Counted from the stretch's first letter, positions 1 to 10,272 are shown. The stretch is 50,824 nt of DNA from Massilia sp. YIM B02763 (GCF_030412015.1 NZ_JASNRD010000026.1:1-50824), one strand, 5' to 3'. Notes: generated by a model from the sequence alone, not told the origin. Made by a program: numbers and translations.

Positions 1-94
1 GGTTCAGCTGTTTGTTGAACACACAGAGAACAATAAGAACTTACTTCTTCCGGATTCAGCGTGACGCCCAACAAAGCGACATGCGTACAAGTTA
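1..94 (+). other. 23S-5S rRNA internal spacer (partial)
   Basis: This stretch lies directly before the 5S gene and has no coding potential I would accept. By position it is the tail of the 23S-5S spacer of an rRNA operon whose 23S gene would end before the window. No tRNA cloverleaf is visible in it. The overlapping antisense reading frame is a shadow of the rRNA region. Confidence 0.6.
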
Positions 95-209
95 TGCCTG
101 ATGACCATAGCAAGTCGGTACCACCCCTTCCCATCCCGAACAGGACCGTGAAACGACTTTGCGCCGATGATAGTGCTGCAACCAGTGTGAAAGTAGGTTA
201 TCGTCAGGC
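95..209 (+). rRNA. rrf: 5S ribosomal RNA
   Basis: A 115-nt stretch shows the conserved bacterial 5S core, including CCCATCCCGAACAGGACCGT, and the typical GAAAGTAGG segment near the 3' end. The two termini (TGCCTGA at the start and TCAGGC at the end) pair to form helix I. The sequence looks like betaproteobacterial, Oxalobacteraceae-type 5S. It is a component of the large ribosomal subunit and the last gene of the rRNA operon, followed at once by a strong terminator. The exact ends may be off by one or two bases. Confidence 0.95.
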
Positions 210-220
210 TAGTTATATGA

Positions 221-256
221 AAAACCCCACCAGGTGATCCTGGTGGGGTTTTTTGC
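221..256 (+). terminator. Rho-independent terminator of the rRNA operon
   Basis: A 12-bp perfect stem (AACCCCACCAGG with its complement) closes on a TGAT loop and is followed by a run of T. It begins 12 bases after the 5S gene and is the expected end of the rrn transcript. Confidence 0.95.
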
Positions 257-416
257 TTTGGGGCGCCGGATAAGCATCCTGAACCGCATGTTGAACCGCA
301 TTTCCATGTTCCGAATGTGGTTTTCTCCACTATTTATATGGCAGACAGGAAACTTTCAATTGGATGCACACCAACATTTACGGTAGCATCTCCGGCTTTG
401 CCATAGAAAATTAAAC

Positions 417-2156
417 ATGAACGCTGATCGCGACACCGATGCACGGGCCAAGCGCAGCCAGGCTTTCCGCCTTGCCGCACTGATGGTGTCGTTTGCCTGC
501 GTGACGGTCGCGATCACCTCGTTCCTGCTGCTGACGCTGGTCGACCATTTCGCTATCAAACACGCCTCCGAAGAGGCGCGCCTGCGCCTGGAGCAGCTGT
601 CTTGGCAGATGCGCGATTCCCTGGACCGCACGCTGGAGCAGGCGGTGCGCGACGTGCGCGTGCTGTCTTCGCTGCCGGCCATCCGCCTCAAGAATGATCC
701 CGATCTGGCCCGCGGCGTGCTGGAAAGCATGCAGCGCAATTATCCCGACTACGCCTGGATCGGCATCGCCGGCATCGACGGCAAGGTCAAGGCCGCTACC
801 GGCCGCCTCCTCGAAGGCCGCGACGTCACGGGACGACCCTGGTTCAAGGCCGGCCAGCGCACCGCGATCGCCGAGGATTATCACCCGGCCACGCTGCTGG
901 GCGACCTGCTGCCGCGCGCTCCCGATCCCTGGCGTTTCGTCGACCTTGCCGGGCCGATCCAGGACGACCGTGGCGCGCCGATCGGCGTCCTGGCCATCCA
1001 CCTGAGCTGGAAATGGGCGCGTTCCCTGGCCCGCAACCTCCTGACGCCGGCGCTGCGCGAATACGGCGCCGAGATCGTCGTCGTGCGCAGCGACGGTGTC
1101 GTCCTGCTCGGCCCCGACGCGATCCTGGAAAAACGCATCGCCACCGAAAGCCTGCGGCTGGCCCAGCTCGGCCGCACGGGCGCCATCGAAGAGCGCTGGT
1201 CGGACGGCAAGACCTATGTGACGGGCTACAGCCAGACGGGCCGCACGGACGAGCGCACCAGCTTGCACTGGAGCGTGCTGGTGCGCCAGACGAGGGAAGC
1301 CGCCATGGCGTCGGCGCACGACTTCGAACGCCGCGCGTTGTGGCTGAGCCTGGCGCTGGCGACGGCGCTGGCAGCCGCTGCGGCGCTGCTGGCGCGGCGA
1401 CTGGTGCAGCCGTTGAAGGTGCTCAGCGGAGCGATCGAGGATATCGCCCACGATCCCGCCGTGGCCACGCCGGCGTCGATTCCCGTCGTGGGCGGCTTCC
1501 ACGAAGCCCAGGTATTGTCGGATGCGATGCGCGAGCTCTTGCGCAGCGAAGGCCGCCACCGCGAAGCGCTGGAACGGATGAATGCGCAGCTGGAAGACAC
1601 GGTGGCCGAGCGTACCGCCGAACTGCAGGAACTCCTGATGCGCGACGTGCTGACGGGCTTGCCGAACCGCCGCGCCCTGGTGCAGATGCTGCCCGAGGCG
1701 ATGGCCAGGGCGGCGCGCCTGGACCGTCCGTGCGCGCTGATGTTCCTCGACATGGACGGCTTCAAGGCCGTCAACGATACCTATGGCCACGAGGAAGGGG
1801 ACGCATTGCTGCGCCAGTTCGGCCAGCGCATCCAGGCCAATATCCGTGAAACCGACCTGGTGGCGCGCCTGGCCGGCGACGAATTCGTCGTCGTGCTGGA
1901 ATTGTTGAACGATGGGAGCGAGGTGCGGGCCAAGGCGGAATCCCTGCTGGCCCAGTTGTCGCAGCCGTTCGTGCTGACCACGGCCACCGTGCAGGTGGGA
2001 GCGAGCATCGGAGTAGCCCTGCAGATGCCGCGCGACGTGCAGGATCCGGCGCGCTTGCTGGCCCGCGCCGACCAGGCCATGTATCAGGCCAAGCGCAAGG
2101 GCAAGGGCCAGGTGGCAATCGTGGCGCCGTCCTACGGCGGCGCCACGGTCTACTGA
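417..2156 (+). CDS. Membrane-bound diguanylate cyclase with periplasmic Cache sensor
   Basis: Predicted to make cyclic di-GMP from two GTP at the inner membrane in response to an external signal. The 579-residue protein has a membrane helix near residues 18-45, a periplasmic double-Cache-like region (about 46-300) with the WIGIAGIDGKV and GRDVTGRPWF segments typical of dCache_1, a second helix near 305-328, a HAMP-like segment, a short coiled stretch, and a C-terminal GGDEF domain. The active-site loop is AGDEF (486-490), an accepted GG(D/E)EF variant. An inhibitory I-site, RETD at 477-480, lies exactly five residues before it, so product inhibition is likely. The ligand is not predictable. 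The gene stands alone after the rRNA operon and converges with the DUF1840 gene. Confidence 0.9.
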   Translation: MNADRDTDARAKRSQAFRLAALMVSFACVTVAITSFLLLTLVDHFAIKHASEEARLRLEQLSWQMRDSLDRTLEQAVRDVRVLSSLPAIRLKNDPDLARGVLESMQRNYPDYAWIGIAGIDGKVKAATGRLLEGRDVTGRPWFKAGQRTAIAEDYHPATLLGDLLPRAPDPWRFVDLAGPIQDDRGAPIGVLAIHLSWKWARSLARNLLTPALREYGAEIVVVRSDGVVLLGPDAILEKRIATESLRLAQLGRTGAIEERWSDGKTYVTGYSQTGRTDERTSLHWSVLVRQTREAAMASAHDFERRALWLSLALATALAAAAALLARRLVQPLKVLSGAIEDIAHDPAVATPASIPVVGGFHEAQVLSDAMRELLRSEGRHREALERMNAQLEDTVAERTAELQELLMRDVLTGLPNRRALVQMLPEAMARAARLDRPCALMFLDMDGFKAVNDTYGHEEGDALLRQFGQRIQANIRETDLVARLAGDEFVVVLELLNDGSEVRAKAESLLAQLSQPFVLTTATVQVGASIGVALQMPRDVQDPARLLARADQAMYQAKRKGKGQVAIVAPSYGGATVY

Positions 2157-2168
2157 CGCATCAGGACG

Positions 2169-2510
2169 TCAGACGCCCCACAGCACGTCGCTGCTTTGGT
2201 CGCGGGCGGCGCGCAGCATTTCCAGCAGCGGGTAGGCGCGGGTCGAGAAGCTGACGGTCTGCACCTGCTCGTGCTCGGCATCCGCATTGTCGCCGTGGTG
2301 CGCCTTGACGTCTTCCTCGAGTTCGTCGGTCGCCTGGTGCTTGCGGCTTTCTTCGATCTCGTTTTCCAGCAGCTTGACTGCCTGGGTCGCTTCGGCGGCG
2401 GTGATGACGCCGCGGTCGCTGTCCTTGTGCAGCAGGTCGAGGATGCGTTTTGCGTGTTCCTGGTACATCAGAACGTTCGGGTAGGCCTTGGATTTGAAAG
2501 TGATCAGCAT
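2169..2510 (-). CDS. DUF1840 family protein
   Basis: A 113-residue acidic, soluble protein that starts MLITFKSKAYPNVLMY and ends in a conserved segment around STRAYPLLEML. I recognise it as DUF1840, a small family found mainly in betaproteobacteria with no established function. There is no signal peptide or membrane segment; a central stretch (about residues 50-85) is charged and probably helical or disordered. It converges with the diguanylate cyclase, 12 bases apart, and lies downstream of the ABC exporter operon on the same strand, separated by a 63-base gap, so it may have its own promoter. Confidence 0.8.
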   Translation of the reverse strand: MLITFKSKAYPNVLMYQEHAKRILDLLHKDSDRGVITAAEATQAVKLLENEIEESRKHQATDELEEDVKAHHGDNADAEHEQVQTVSFSTRAYPLLEMLRAARDQSSDVLWGV

Positions 2511-2573
2511 AGTTTTGTTTTTCCGGTCAATCGTTAGTAATCGAACGATATCACGTCTCGACTTAGGCGGTGG

Positions 2574-4144
2574 TTAACGCCCATCTTGACGGTGGCGCAG
2601 CAGCCAGGCAAGCAGGAGGACGGCGCAGCCGGCGGCCAGCGCCAGCGCGGCGCCCGCCAGCGTCCATTCCGATGCCCCGCCCGCCAGCGCGACCAGCAGC
2701 CAGCCCAGCCCGCCCCAGCACAGCGTCGACACCAGTTCGAACATGCTGCACAAAAAATTCTCCTTGCCGCGCATCTTGAAGTTGTTGCGCGGGGCCGGCC
2801 TGCCTACCCACTGGACGATCAGGGCCGCGCTGACGATGGCCGCCACCGTCGTGAAGGCGGCCAGCAGGCCCGCCAGCGGCGCATGCACGATGAGCCACAG
2901 CAGCGGCAGCGCGACCAGCAGCAGGGCCGGCATCGCCGCCGCGGCCAGCTTGGCCAGGCGGATCGTACGCCCCGCCGCCGGGGACGACACCAGCAGGTCG
3001 GGCGCGTCTTCGGCCGAGATCACGATCCAGGCCAGGCCGCCCGTGATCGAGCTGCACAGCAGCGTCAGGCCGGCGCCGACGGCGGGATTGACGCCGGCGC
3101 CGACCCGGCCGCCGTCGCGCAGGATCAGCAGCAGCAGCGGCAGCAGGTACAGCGTTTGCAGCAGCACTTGCGAGATCAGGTGCGGGTCGCGCGCGATCAG
3201 GCGCCATTCCTTGACGACGATGGTATCGAACAGGCTGGCGCGAAAACGCAGCGTGAGCGCACCGGCCGGCCGGGCGGCGGCGCGGCCGCTGCCGGCGGCC
3301 TGCTGCAGGCCGTGCACGAAGAAGCGGTGCGTGCGCCCCACCGTCAGGAAGAAGGCGGCGCCGGCCAGCAGGAGCATGCCCAGCAGCGGCAGCGGGTCGC
3401 CGAGGGCCGCGCGGCCGGGCAGCCACAAGGGGCTGTCGGCCGCCAGCAGCGGATGCCGGGCCAGCGCGGCCAGGACCGGACCGACGCCGGCGCTGCGTTC
3501 GTGGCCCAGCAGGTTGCCCAGCTGTGTCATCAGGAACAGCGCGGCGCCGGCCACGGCGGCCAGCACCTGGGCCAGCACGCGCGTGCGGCGCGCGCCCAGC
3601 ACGCGCACCAGGGCCAGCGTCGACAGCATGGCGGCGCAGGCGGCCACCATGGCGGTGCCGGCGACGGCCGCGTAGATGCCGAGCCAGCCCGGATGGCCCC
3701 GCACCAGTCCCACGTTGGCGAAGGGCGCGAACAGGTACAGGAACAGCGCCGCCGTGCTCGCCGCCACGCCCAGCAGGCGCACGGCGAAGATGCTGCGCGA
3801 GGGCAGGGGAGAAGAGAGCAGCAGGTCCAGGTCGCCCCGTTCGAACAGCGCCAGCACGCAGGCCTTGAGCGCCGTCGCCAGCATGAAGGTGGCGCAGACG
3901 GCCAGCACGACCGTCACCACGGGCGCCAGCAGCGGCAGTCCAACGGCGCCGGCGCCCGCTTTCGCCAGCAGCGCCCACGCGAACACGTGCAGGGCGGCGA
4001 AGCCGGCGATCCAGGCGACGATGGCCGCCGTGCCCGGACGGCGCTTGCCGCTGCCGTTGACGGCCGCGCCGTACCATGCCTGGCGCAATTCGTGGCCCAG
4101 CAGCCAGCGCGCGCTGCCCGGCGGCGCACCTGCTCCGAAGCCCA

Positions 4145-4148
<4 letters not shown>
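2574..4148 (-). CDS. ABC-2 type transporter permease, large form
   Basis: A 524-residue hydrophobic protein with about a dozen membrane segments, which would be the membrane part of an ABC exporter with the ATPase encoded just before it. I chose the start at 4148 because its ATG overlaps the ATPase stop in an ATGA junction, which indicates translational coupling; an open frame continues upstream but only as an out-of-frame shadow of the ATPase. The N-terminal segment (WLLGHELRQAWYG) and a second HxxxxKEWRLIARDPHL-type stretch in the middle are typical of large heterogeneous ABC-2 permeases. The substrate is unknown. Confidence 0.8.
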
Positions 4149-4885
<737 letters not shown>

Positions 4886-4894
4886 GGAAGGCGC

Positions 4895-5413
4895 TCAGCG
4901 GGGCGTGAAGGAAACGAGGAATTGCTCGACCTGCTCGGCCGGCATGGCGGACACGGGACCGACGACGATCGCCTGGTAGATGCGCTTGCCGCGCGCCTCG
5001 AAGCGGCCGACCACGCGCATCGGCACGCCATTGCGCTCGCCGCGCGCATCGATGGCGGCCGTGGGCTGGGCATCGGCGGCGATCGGGCCGGCGCTGGCGC
5101 CGATATTGCGCGCCAGCGCCAGCCGCATCGCCGCCAGCGCCGCACGGGCGCGCGCGGCATCGGGCGCTTCGGCCGTGCCGACGGCGAAGGTCGCGCCTTC
5201 GACCTCGGCCGCCGTCATCGTCATGGCGACGCGCAGGCCGTCCAGGTCGATGTCGCGGGTGACGGTGGCGGGCTTGGCCGGGAGCAGGACGCGGTAGGAC
5301 GCGTCCGGACCGGCGACCTCGCGCCAGTTGTAGGTGGGATTGCAGCCGGCGAGCAGGACCAGTGCCAGCAGCACCGGTGCGAGTGCCAGGAGGGGAGCGG
5401 GGCGGGAGCGCAT
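4895..5413 (-). CDS. Predicted lipoprotein
   Basis: A 172-residue protein with a classic lipoprotein signal: an Arg-containing start, a hydrophobic core, and the lipobox LLAGC at about residues 19-23, so it should be anchored to a membrane facing the periplasm. The mature part contains YRVLLPAKPATVTRDI and a conserved end QFLVSFTPR, features of a family of uncharacterised betaproteobacterial lipoproteins. It is the first gene of the exporter operon and may assist the exporter, but this is only inferred from position. Confidence 0.75.
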   Translation of the reverse strand: MRSRPAPLLALAPVLLALVLLAGCNPTYNWREVAGPDASYRVLLPAKPATVTRDIDLDGLRVAMTMTAAEVEGATFAVGTAEAPDAARARAALAAMRLALARNIGASAGPIAADAQPTAAIDARGERNGVPMRVVGRFEARGKRIYQAIVVGPVSAMPAEQVEQFLVSFTPR

Positions 5414-5458
5414 GTCACGATGGTAACAGGCTCCCCCGCAAAGCGATACGCGCGTGCG

Positions 5459-6223
5459 TCAGGCGCCGACAGGGATCGGATTGTCCACGAAGTACAGGTT
5501 CAGCTCGTTGATCATCTTGTGCTCGCCCGGGCCGGGATTGTTGCGCGCCGCCTGGGCCATCTCGACCAGCACTTCCTCGCGCTCGCCCGCTAACCCTTGC
5601 AGCGTCTCGGCCACGAACGGCTCCAGTGCCATCGCACGGGGATCGCCGCTCTTGTAGATCAGGTCAGTATTGACCCAGGGCGGGGCGATTTCCCGCACTT
5701 CGACATTGGTGTTGCGCAGCATGAAGCGCAGCGACATCGTGTACGAGTGCAGCGCCGCCTTGGTGGCCGAGTACACGGCCGTCGTCGCCAGGGGCACATA
5801 GGCGACGACCGACGTGTTGTTGACGATCGCGGCGCGGGGCTGCCGCTTGAGATGGCCGACCAGCGCGGACGTCATGCGGATCGGGCCGATCAGGTTGGTG
5901 TCGATGGTGGACAGCGCCGTGGCTTCGTCGATGGCGGTCGACACGTCGTCGAACGGCATGATGCCCGCATTGTTGATGAGCACGTTCAGCGCCGGGTAGT
6001 CCGCGACCAGGGTGGCGGCGGCACGGTCGATGCTGGCCGCGTCCGCGATGTCCAGCTCGATCGATCGCATGCCTGGATTGGCGCGCGTGATCTCGTCCAG
6101 CAGGGTCTTGCGGCGCCCGCCGATGATGACCTGGTTGCCCAGCTTGTGCAGGGCTTCCGCGAGGCCGCGGCCGATGCCCGAGGTGCCGCCGGTAATGAAG
6201 ATGGTGTTGTCGCTCAGTTGCAT
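5459..6223 (-). CDS. SDR family oxidoreductase (DltE-like), copy 1
   Basis: A 254-residue short-chain dehydrogenase/reductase. It has the NAD(P)-binding glycine motif TGGTSGIGRGLAEA near residues 11-24, the NNAG motif (about 87-90), a catalytic Ser in VNNTSVVAYVP and the YSATK catalytic Tyr-Lys pair. A basic residue after the first strand (GGRRK) suggests NADP(H). The substrate is unknown. The next gene upstream (6286-7050) is a close paralogue, with most residues identical, so the two arose by tandem duplication and are probably co-transcribed; the gap is 62 bases. Confidence 0.9.
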   Translation of the reverse strand: MQLSDNTIFITGGTSGIGRGLAEALHKLGNQVIIGGRRKTLLDEITRANPGMRSIELDIADAASIDRAAATLVADYPALNVLINNAGIMPFDDVSTAIDEATALSTIDTNLIGPIRMTSALVGHLKRQPRAAIVNNTSVVAYVPLATTAVYSATKAALHSYTMSLRFMLRNTNVEVREIAPPWVNTDLIYKSGDPRAMALEPFVAETLQGLAGEREEVLVEMAQAARNNPGPGEHKMINELNLYFVDNPIPVGA

Positions 6224-6285
6224 ATCGGTACTCGAATGAGGTTGATATCGGACGGCACCGGACGGGGTCCGGTGCCGCGCGGCGT

Positions 6286-7050
6286 TCAGGCGCCGACCGG
6301 AATCGGGTTGTCGGCCATTTCCTGGTTGAACGCGTTGACGAGATTGTGTTCATCCGGCCCCGCGTTATTGCGCAGTCCGAGCGCCATCTCGACCACCACT
6401 TCCTCCTTGTCGGTGGCCAGGCCCTGCATCGTCTGTTCGATGAAGGCGTCCAGCGGCATGGCGCGCGGGTCGGTGCCCTTGTAGATCAGGTCGGTGTTGA
6501 CCCAGGGCGGGGCGATTTCCTGCACCTTGACCGAGGTATCGCGCAGCATGAAGCGCTGCGACAGCGTGTACGAGTGCAGGGCCGCCTTGGTGGCCGAGTA
6601 CACGGCGTTGGTGGCCAGGGGGACGTAGGCCAGGATCGACGTGTTGTTGACGATGTGGGCGCGCGGCTGTTTCTTCAGGTGGCCTACCAGGGCGGACGTC
6701 ATGCGGATCGGGCCCAGCAGGTTGGTGTTGATGGTGGACAGCGCCGTTGCCTCGTCGATGTCGGCCGACGGATCGTCGAACGGCATGATGCCGGCATTGT
6801 TGATCAGGACATTCAGTGCCGGGTAGTCGGCGATCAGGCGGGCGGCGGCGCGCTCGATGCCGGCCGGGTCGGCGATGTCCAGCTCGATCGAGGCCATGCC
6901 CGGATTGGCACGCGTGACCTCGTCCAGCAGGGCCTTGCGGCGGCCGCCGATGATGACCTTGTTGCCCAGCTTGTGGAAGGCTTCCGCCAGGCCGCGGCCG
7001 ATGCCCGAGGTGCCGCCGGTGATGAAGATGGTGTTGTTGGTCAGTTGCAT
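6286..7050 (-). CDS. SDR family oxidoreductase (DltE-like), copy 2
   Basis: A 254-residue paralogue of the neighbouring reductase, with the same motifs (TGGTSGIGRGLAEA, NNAG, YSATKAALHSY) and the same C-terminal ending NPIPVGA. Differences are scattered conservative changes, which argues for a duplication old enough to have drifted but with both copies kept functional. It faces the AraC-type regulator across a 283-base region, a common arrangement for a regulator and its target, so the regulator probably controls both reductases. Confidence 0.9.
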   Translation of the reverse strand: MQLTNNTIFITGGTSGIGRGLAEAFHKLGNKVIIGGRRKALLDEVTRANPGMASIELDIADPAGIERAAARLIADYPALNVLINNAGIMPFDDPSADIDEATALSTINTNLLGPIRMTSALVGHLKKQPRAHIVNNTSILAYVPLATNAVYSATKAALHSYTLSQRFMLRDTSVKVQEIAPPWVNTDLIYKGTDPRAMPLDAFIEQTMQGLATDKEEVVVEMALGLRNNAGPDEHNLVNAFNQEMADNPIPVGA

Positions 7051-7333
7051 GATGTTCTCCTAGAAATGGTGTCGGGCTTTGTGCCGTTGTCGAGCGCTGA
7101 GCTCATGGGAAACATCTTCGCCAGGAATGCAATCGCCTGAGAGACAAAGAAACCTCGTTTTAAGACAATATGTGCGTGCACACACTATCTTCTGGCCTAT
7201 CTGTCCTGTCAGTTGTCCCAGCAAGCAGTACGATGAGTGTCGTATGATTATCATCATGCACTGCAGCAAACTTGCCGTCCTCTTGCCGGGATGGCCGCTT
7301 GCTCCTGCTTTTATCGAATACTTAGAGGACATC
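7051..7333. promoter_or_regulatory. Divergent promoter region between the SDR pair and the AraC-type regulator
   Basis: No gene fits here. The region is AT-richer than its flanks and should carry both divergent promoters and the regulator's binding site. An imperfect palindrome around TGTGCGTGCACA (about 7169-7180) is a weak candidate operator; I could not define the promoters with confidence. Confidence 0.45.
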
Positions 7334-8302
7334 ATGAAACGCAGTATCGGACTCCTGTTCCCGCCCGGCTTCCAGGCCCTGGACCTGATGGCGACGACCG
7401 TCTTCGAACTGGCCAACAACCTCAGCGACGAGACCCACTACGAAGTGACCATGCTGTCCGAGCATGGCGGTCCCGTCACCAGTTCCTCGGGCGTGAGCGT
7501 GCTGACGGAACCTGTCGCCCGTCACGACTACGACACGCTGCTGGTGGCCGGGCAGATGTTGCCCGGCAAAAAACCATCGTCGCCAGGCTTCATCGAGATC
7601 CTGCGCCAGGCCGGCCGGCAGGCGCGCCGCGTCGCCAGCATCTGTACGGGCGCCTTCCTGCTCGCCGAAGCGGGGTTGCTGGACGGCAAGCGCGCCACCA
7701 CCCACTGGCAACTGGCGCGCGACCTGCAGCGCGCCTATCCGAAGCTGCGTGTCGAGGAAGACCGCATCTTCATCAACGAGGGCAAGATCTGGACCTCGGC
7801 CGGCATGACGGCGTGCGTCGACCTGTGCCTGGCAATGGTCGAAAGCGACTTGGGCGTGGACCTGGCACGCAATATCGCGCGCCAGCTGGTGGTGTACCAC
7901 CGCCGCAGCGGCGGCCAGTCCCAGTTCTCGGCCTTGCTCGAACTGGAACCGAAGTCCGACCGCATCCAGCAGGCCCTCAGCTATGCCAAGCAGCACCTGC
8001 GCAAGCCCCTGTCCGTCGACGAACTGGCGGAGGCCGCCAACCTGAGCACGCGCCAGTTCAGCCGCACCTTCCGCATCGAGACGGGGCAGTCGCCGGCCCG
8101 CGCCGTCGAGGTGCTGCGCGTGGAGGCGGCGCGCGCCATGATCGAGAGCAGCAACCATTCGATCGACGTAGTCGCGCGCGAAACGGGCTTCGCCGACCCG
8201 GAACGCATGCGTCGCGCCTTCCTGCGCGCCTTCGGCCAGCCGCCGCAGGCGATCAAGCGCGCCGCCCGCGAGCAGGCGGCCATGACGGCCAGCTACGCTT
8301 GA
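7334..8302 (+). CDS. GlxA-family transcriptional regulator (DJ-1/PfpI domain plus AraC HTH)
   Basis: A 322-residue regulator with an N-terminal class I glutamine amidotransferase-like (DJ-1/PfpI) domain, seen in RSIGLLFPPGFQALDLMA and ASICTGAFLLAEAGLLDGKRA, which includes the nucleophile-elbow Cys, and a C-terminal AraC-type double helix-turn-helix (about residues 220-315: SVDELAEAANLSTRQFSRTF and GFADPERMRRAFLRAFGQPP). I start it at 7334, where an AGAGG ribosome site precedes the ATG; the upstream open frame is not convincing. Such proteins usually activate an adjacent divergent gene, here the two SDR reductases. The inducer is unknown. Confidence 0.88.
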   Translation: MKRSIGLLFPPGFQALDLMATTVFELANNLSDETHYEVTMLSEHGGPVTSSSGVSVLTEPVARHDYDTLLVAGQMLPGKKPSSPGFIEILRQAGRQARRVASICTGAFLLAEAGLLDGKRATTHWQLARDLQRAYPKLRVEEDRIFINEGKIWTSAGMTACVDLCLAMVESDLGVDLARNIARQLVVYHRRSGGQSQFSALLELEPKSDRIQQALSYAKQHLRKPLSVDELAEAANLSTRQFSRTFRIETGQSPARAVEVLRVEAARAMIESSNHSIDVVARETGFADPERMRRAFLRAFGQPPQAIKRAAREQAAMTASYA

Positions 8303-8444
8303 CGGTTTGCCAGTGCGCGCGGACATGTCCGGAAAAGAGGCAAATTAGTCCTACGCGTCATCTCCCGTTCTGAAAAGATGGGCCCGCTGTTGGATCCGGC
8401 ACGACCCGATCCAATTCCCGCCATCGATCAGAACAGGAGTTGAG

Positions 8445-9650
8445 ATGAACGCGCAATCCAAGACCCTGCCCAGGGGGCTGTTGTATACCCTCGCGCTGGG
8501 CACCTTCGCCATCGGCACCGAAAGCTTCATGATCGCCGGCCTGCTGCCGAGCATCGCCACCGACCTGGCGGTGAGCGTGGCCCAGGCCGGCCTGCTCGTC
8601 ACCGCCTTCTCGCTGACCTATGCCGTCGGCGGACCGCTGCTGGCGATCCTGTCCGGCAGCTTCGAGCGCCGTACCGTGCTGGTCGGCGGCATGGCCATAT
8701 TCGCGGTCGGCAATGCGCTGGCCTGGGCCAGCCACAGCTATGCCGGCCTGCTGGTCGCGCGCGTCGTGCTGGCGCTGACGGCCGGCCTGTACATGCCCAG
8801 CGCGAACGCACTGGGCAGCATGCTGGCGCCGCCCGAACGGCGCGGCCATGCGCTGGCCATCGTCAACGGCGGCATGACGTTCGCCATCGTGGCCGGCGTG
8901 CCGCTCGGCACCTTGCTGGGGACGCACCTTGGCTGGCGCGCCACCTTCGGGGCCGTCGCCGTGTTGTCGCTGCTCGCCGCCGTGGCGCTGGCGCTGGGCC
9001 TGCCGAAGTCGGTCGGGGCCGGCGTGGCGCCGCCCAGCCTGAAGGCCCGCCTGGACGCCGCGCGCCAGCCGGGCGTGCTGCCCACGCTGGTCGTGACCAT
9101 GTTGTGGGGCATCGGCACCTACGCGCCCTTGACCTACCTCGCGCCCTACCTGGCGCAGGTGGCGGGCATGCCGGCGTCGAACATGAGCATGGTGATGCTG
9201 CTGTGGGGCGTCTCGGCCGCCATCGGCCTGGCCGTCGGCGGACGCGCCACCGACCGCTTCGGTTCCTTCAACGTGGTGATCCCGGCGCTGGGCCTCCTGA
9301 CGCTCGCGTTCTATTACCTGTCGAGCCTGGCCGGCTTCGGCCACTGGCCGCTGCTGCTCACGCTGCCCGGCATCGTCCTGTGGGGCATGGCCACCTGGGG
9401 CTTCTTCCCGGCCCAGCAGAACATGCTGGTCACCCGCGGCGGCGTGGCGCTGGCGCCGGTGGTGCTGTCGCTGAACTCGTCGTTCCAGTACGTCGGCTTC
9501 TCGCTGGGCGCCGTGGTCGGCGGCTGGACGGTCGCGCACCTGTCGGCCGGCGCCGTCGGCTGGGTCGGCGGCAGCTTCGAGCTGGCCGCGATCCTGCTGA
9601 CGCTGGCGATCGGGCGCCAGCGGGTGCCGGCTAACGCCGTCGGGGCCTGA
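8445..9650 (+). CDS. MFS transporter, DHA1-type exporter
   Basis: A 401-residue inner-membrane protein with twelve predicted helices. The N-terminal GTFAIGTESFMIAGLLPSIA and the later GGPLLAILSGSFERR (motif A region) and ALTAGLYMPSANALGSM are typical of the AraJ/YdhP-like sugar and drug efflux group of the major facilitator superfamily. Proton-driven export of a small molecule is expected; the substrate cannot be told. The ATG at 8445 follows a CAGGAG ribosome site. It converges with the broken comM gene, with seven bases between stops. Confidence 0.88.
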   Translation: MNAQSKTLPRGLLYTLALGTFAIGTESFMIAGLLPSIATDLAVSVAQAGLLVTAFSLTYAVGGPLLAILSGSFERRTVLVGGMAIFAVGNALAWASHSYAGLLVARVVLALTAGLYMPSANALGSMLAPPERRGHALAIVNGGMTFAIVAGVPLGTLLGTHLGWRATFGAVAVLSLLAAVALALGLPKSVGAGVAPPSLKARLDAARQPGVLPTLVVTMLWGIGTYAPLTYLAPYLAQVAGMPASNMSMVMLLWGVSAAIGLAVGGRATDRFGSFNVVIPALGLLTLAFYYLSSLAGFGHWPLLLTLPGIVLWGMATWGFFPAQQNMLVTRGGVALAPVVLSLNSSFQYVGFSLGAVVGGWTVAHLSAGAVGWVGGSFELAAILLTLAIGRQRVPANAVGA

Positions 9651-9657
9651 TTCGGAT

Positions 9658-10250
9658 TCAGCCCTCGCGCAGTCCTCTGCGGTACTGGATCGCCTCGGCC
9701 ACGTGGGCCGCCTGCACCTCGCCCGACGCGGCCAGGTCGGCGATGGTGCGCGCCACCTTCAGCACCCTGTGGTAGGCGCGCGCCGACCAGTGCAGGCGTC
9801 CCATCGCCTCGCGCAGCAGCGCTTCCGCCCCCGGGCCCAGGCAGCAATGGCGGTCGATCTCGCGCGTCGTCAGCGTGCGGTTGGCCTTGCCCTGGCGTTC
9901 CAGCTGCAGCGCGTGGGCGCGGGCCACGCGCGCGGCGATGGCGCCGCTCGCCTCGCCGTCGGCCAGCCGGGCCATCGCCTCGGGCGCCATCGCCGCCACC
10001 GGCACCTGGATGTCGATGCGGTCGAGCAGGGGACCGGAAATGCGGTCCTGGTAGCGCTGCACGGCGTCCGGCGTGCAGCGGCACTTCGCCGACGGGTGGC
10101 CCAGCCAGCCGCAGGGGCAGGGATTCATGGCCGCGATCAGCTGGAAGCTGGCCGGAAAGTCGGCCTGGTGGGCGGCACGTGAAATCGTGATCTCGCCGGA
10201 CTCGAGCGGTTCGCGCAGCACTTCCAGCACGCGCCGGTCGAACTCCGGCA
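9658..10250 (-). pseudogene. comM: comM, 3' part (C-terminal half), separated from its start by the island
   Basis: The last 197 codons of the ComM/YifB Mg-chelatase-like AAA+ helicase, which aids branch migration during natural transformation. It begins at PEFDRRVLEVLREPLE, the segment that follows the Walker B motif, and includes the conserved AAMNPCPCGWLGH region, a CRCTP cysteine segment, and the arginine-finger-like SGPLLDRIDIQV stretch. The ATG at 10249-10251 spans the junction and is fortuitous. Joined directly to 28523-29453 it gives a single 507-residue frame, about the size of E. coli ComM (506 aa). As it stands the fragment lacks Walker A and B and should be inactive. Confidence 0.93.
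10245..10250. repeat. Left copy of the imperfect 6-bp target repeat (attL core)
   Basis: CCGGCA here matches CGGGCA at 28517-28522 in five of six positions. Keeping this copy and removing the other restores comM perfectly, so this one is likely the chromosomal version. Confidence 0.6.
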
Positions 10251-10272
10251 TTAGGAATACAAAATTGTCTGT
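10251..10272 (+). repeat. Left terminal inverted repeat of the island
   Basis: TTAGG at 10251-10255 and TGTCTGT at 10266-10272, spaced by 10 bases. The same two blocks in reverse complement occur at the right end with a 13-base spacer. They are probable recombinase binding sites next to the crossover core. Confidence 0.6.

Noticed and set aside
411..1790. Long antisense reading frame over the diguanylate cyclase
   Set aside because: High-GC shadow: arginine- and glutamine-rich sequence with no domain, opposite a clear GGDEF gene.
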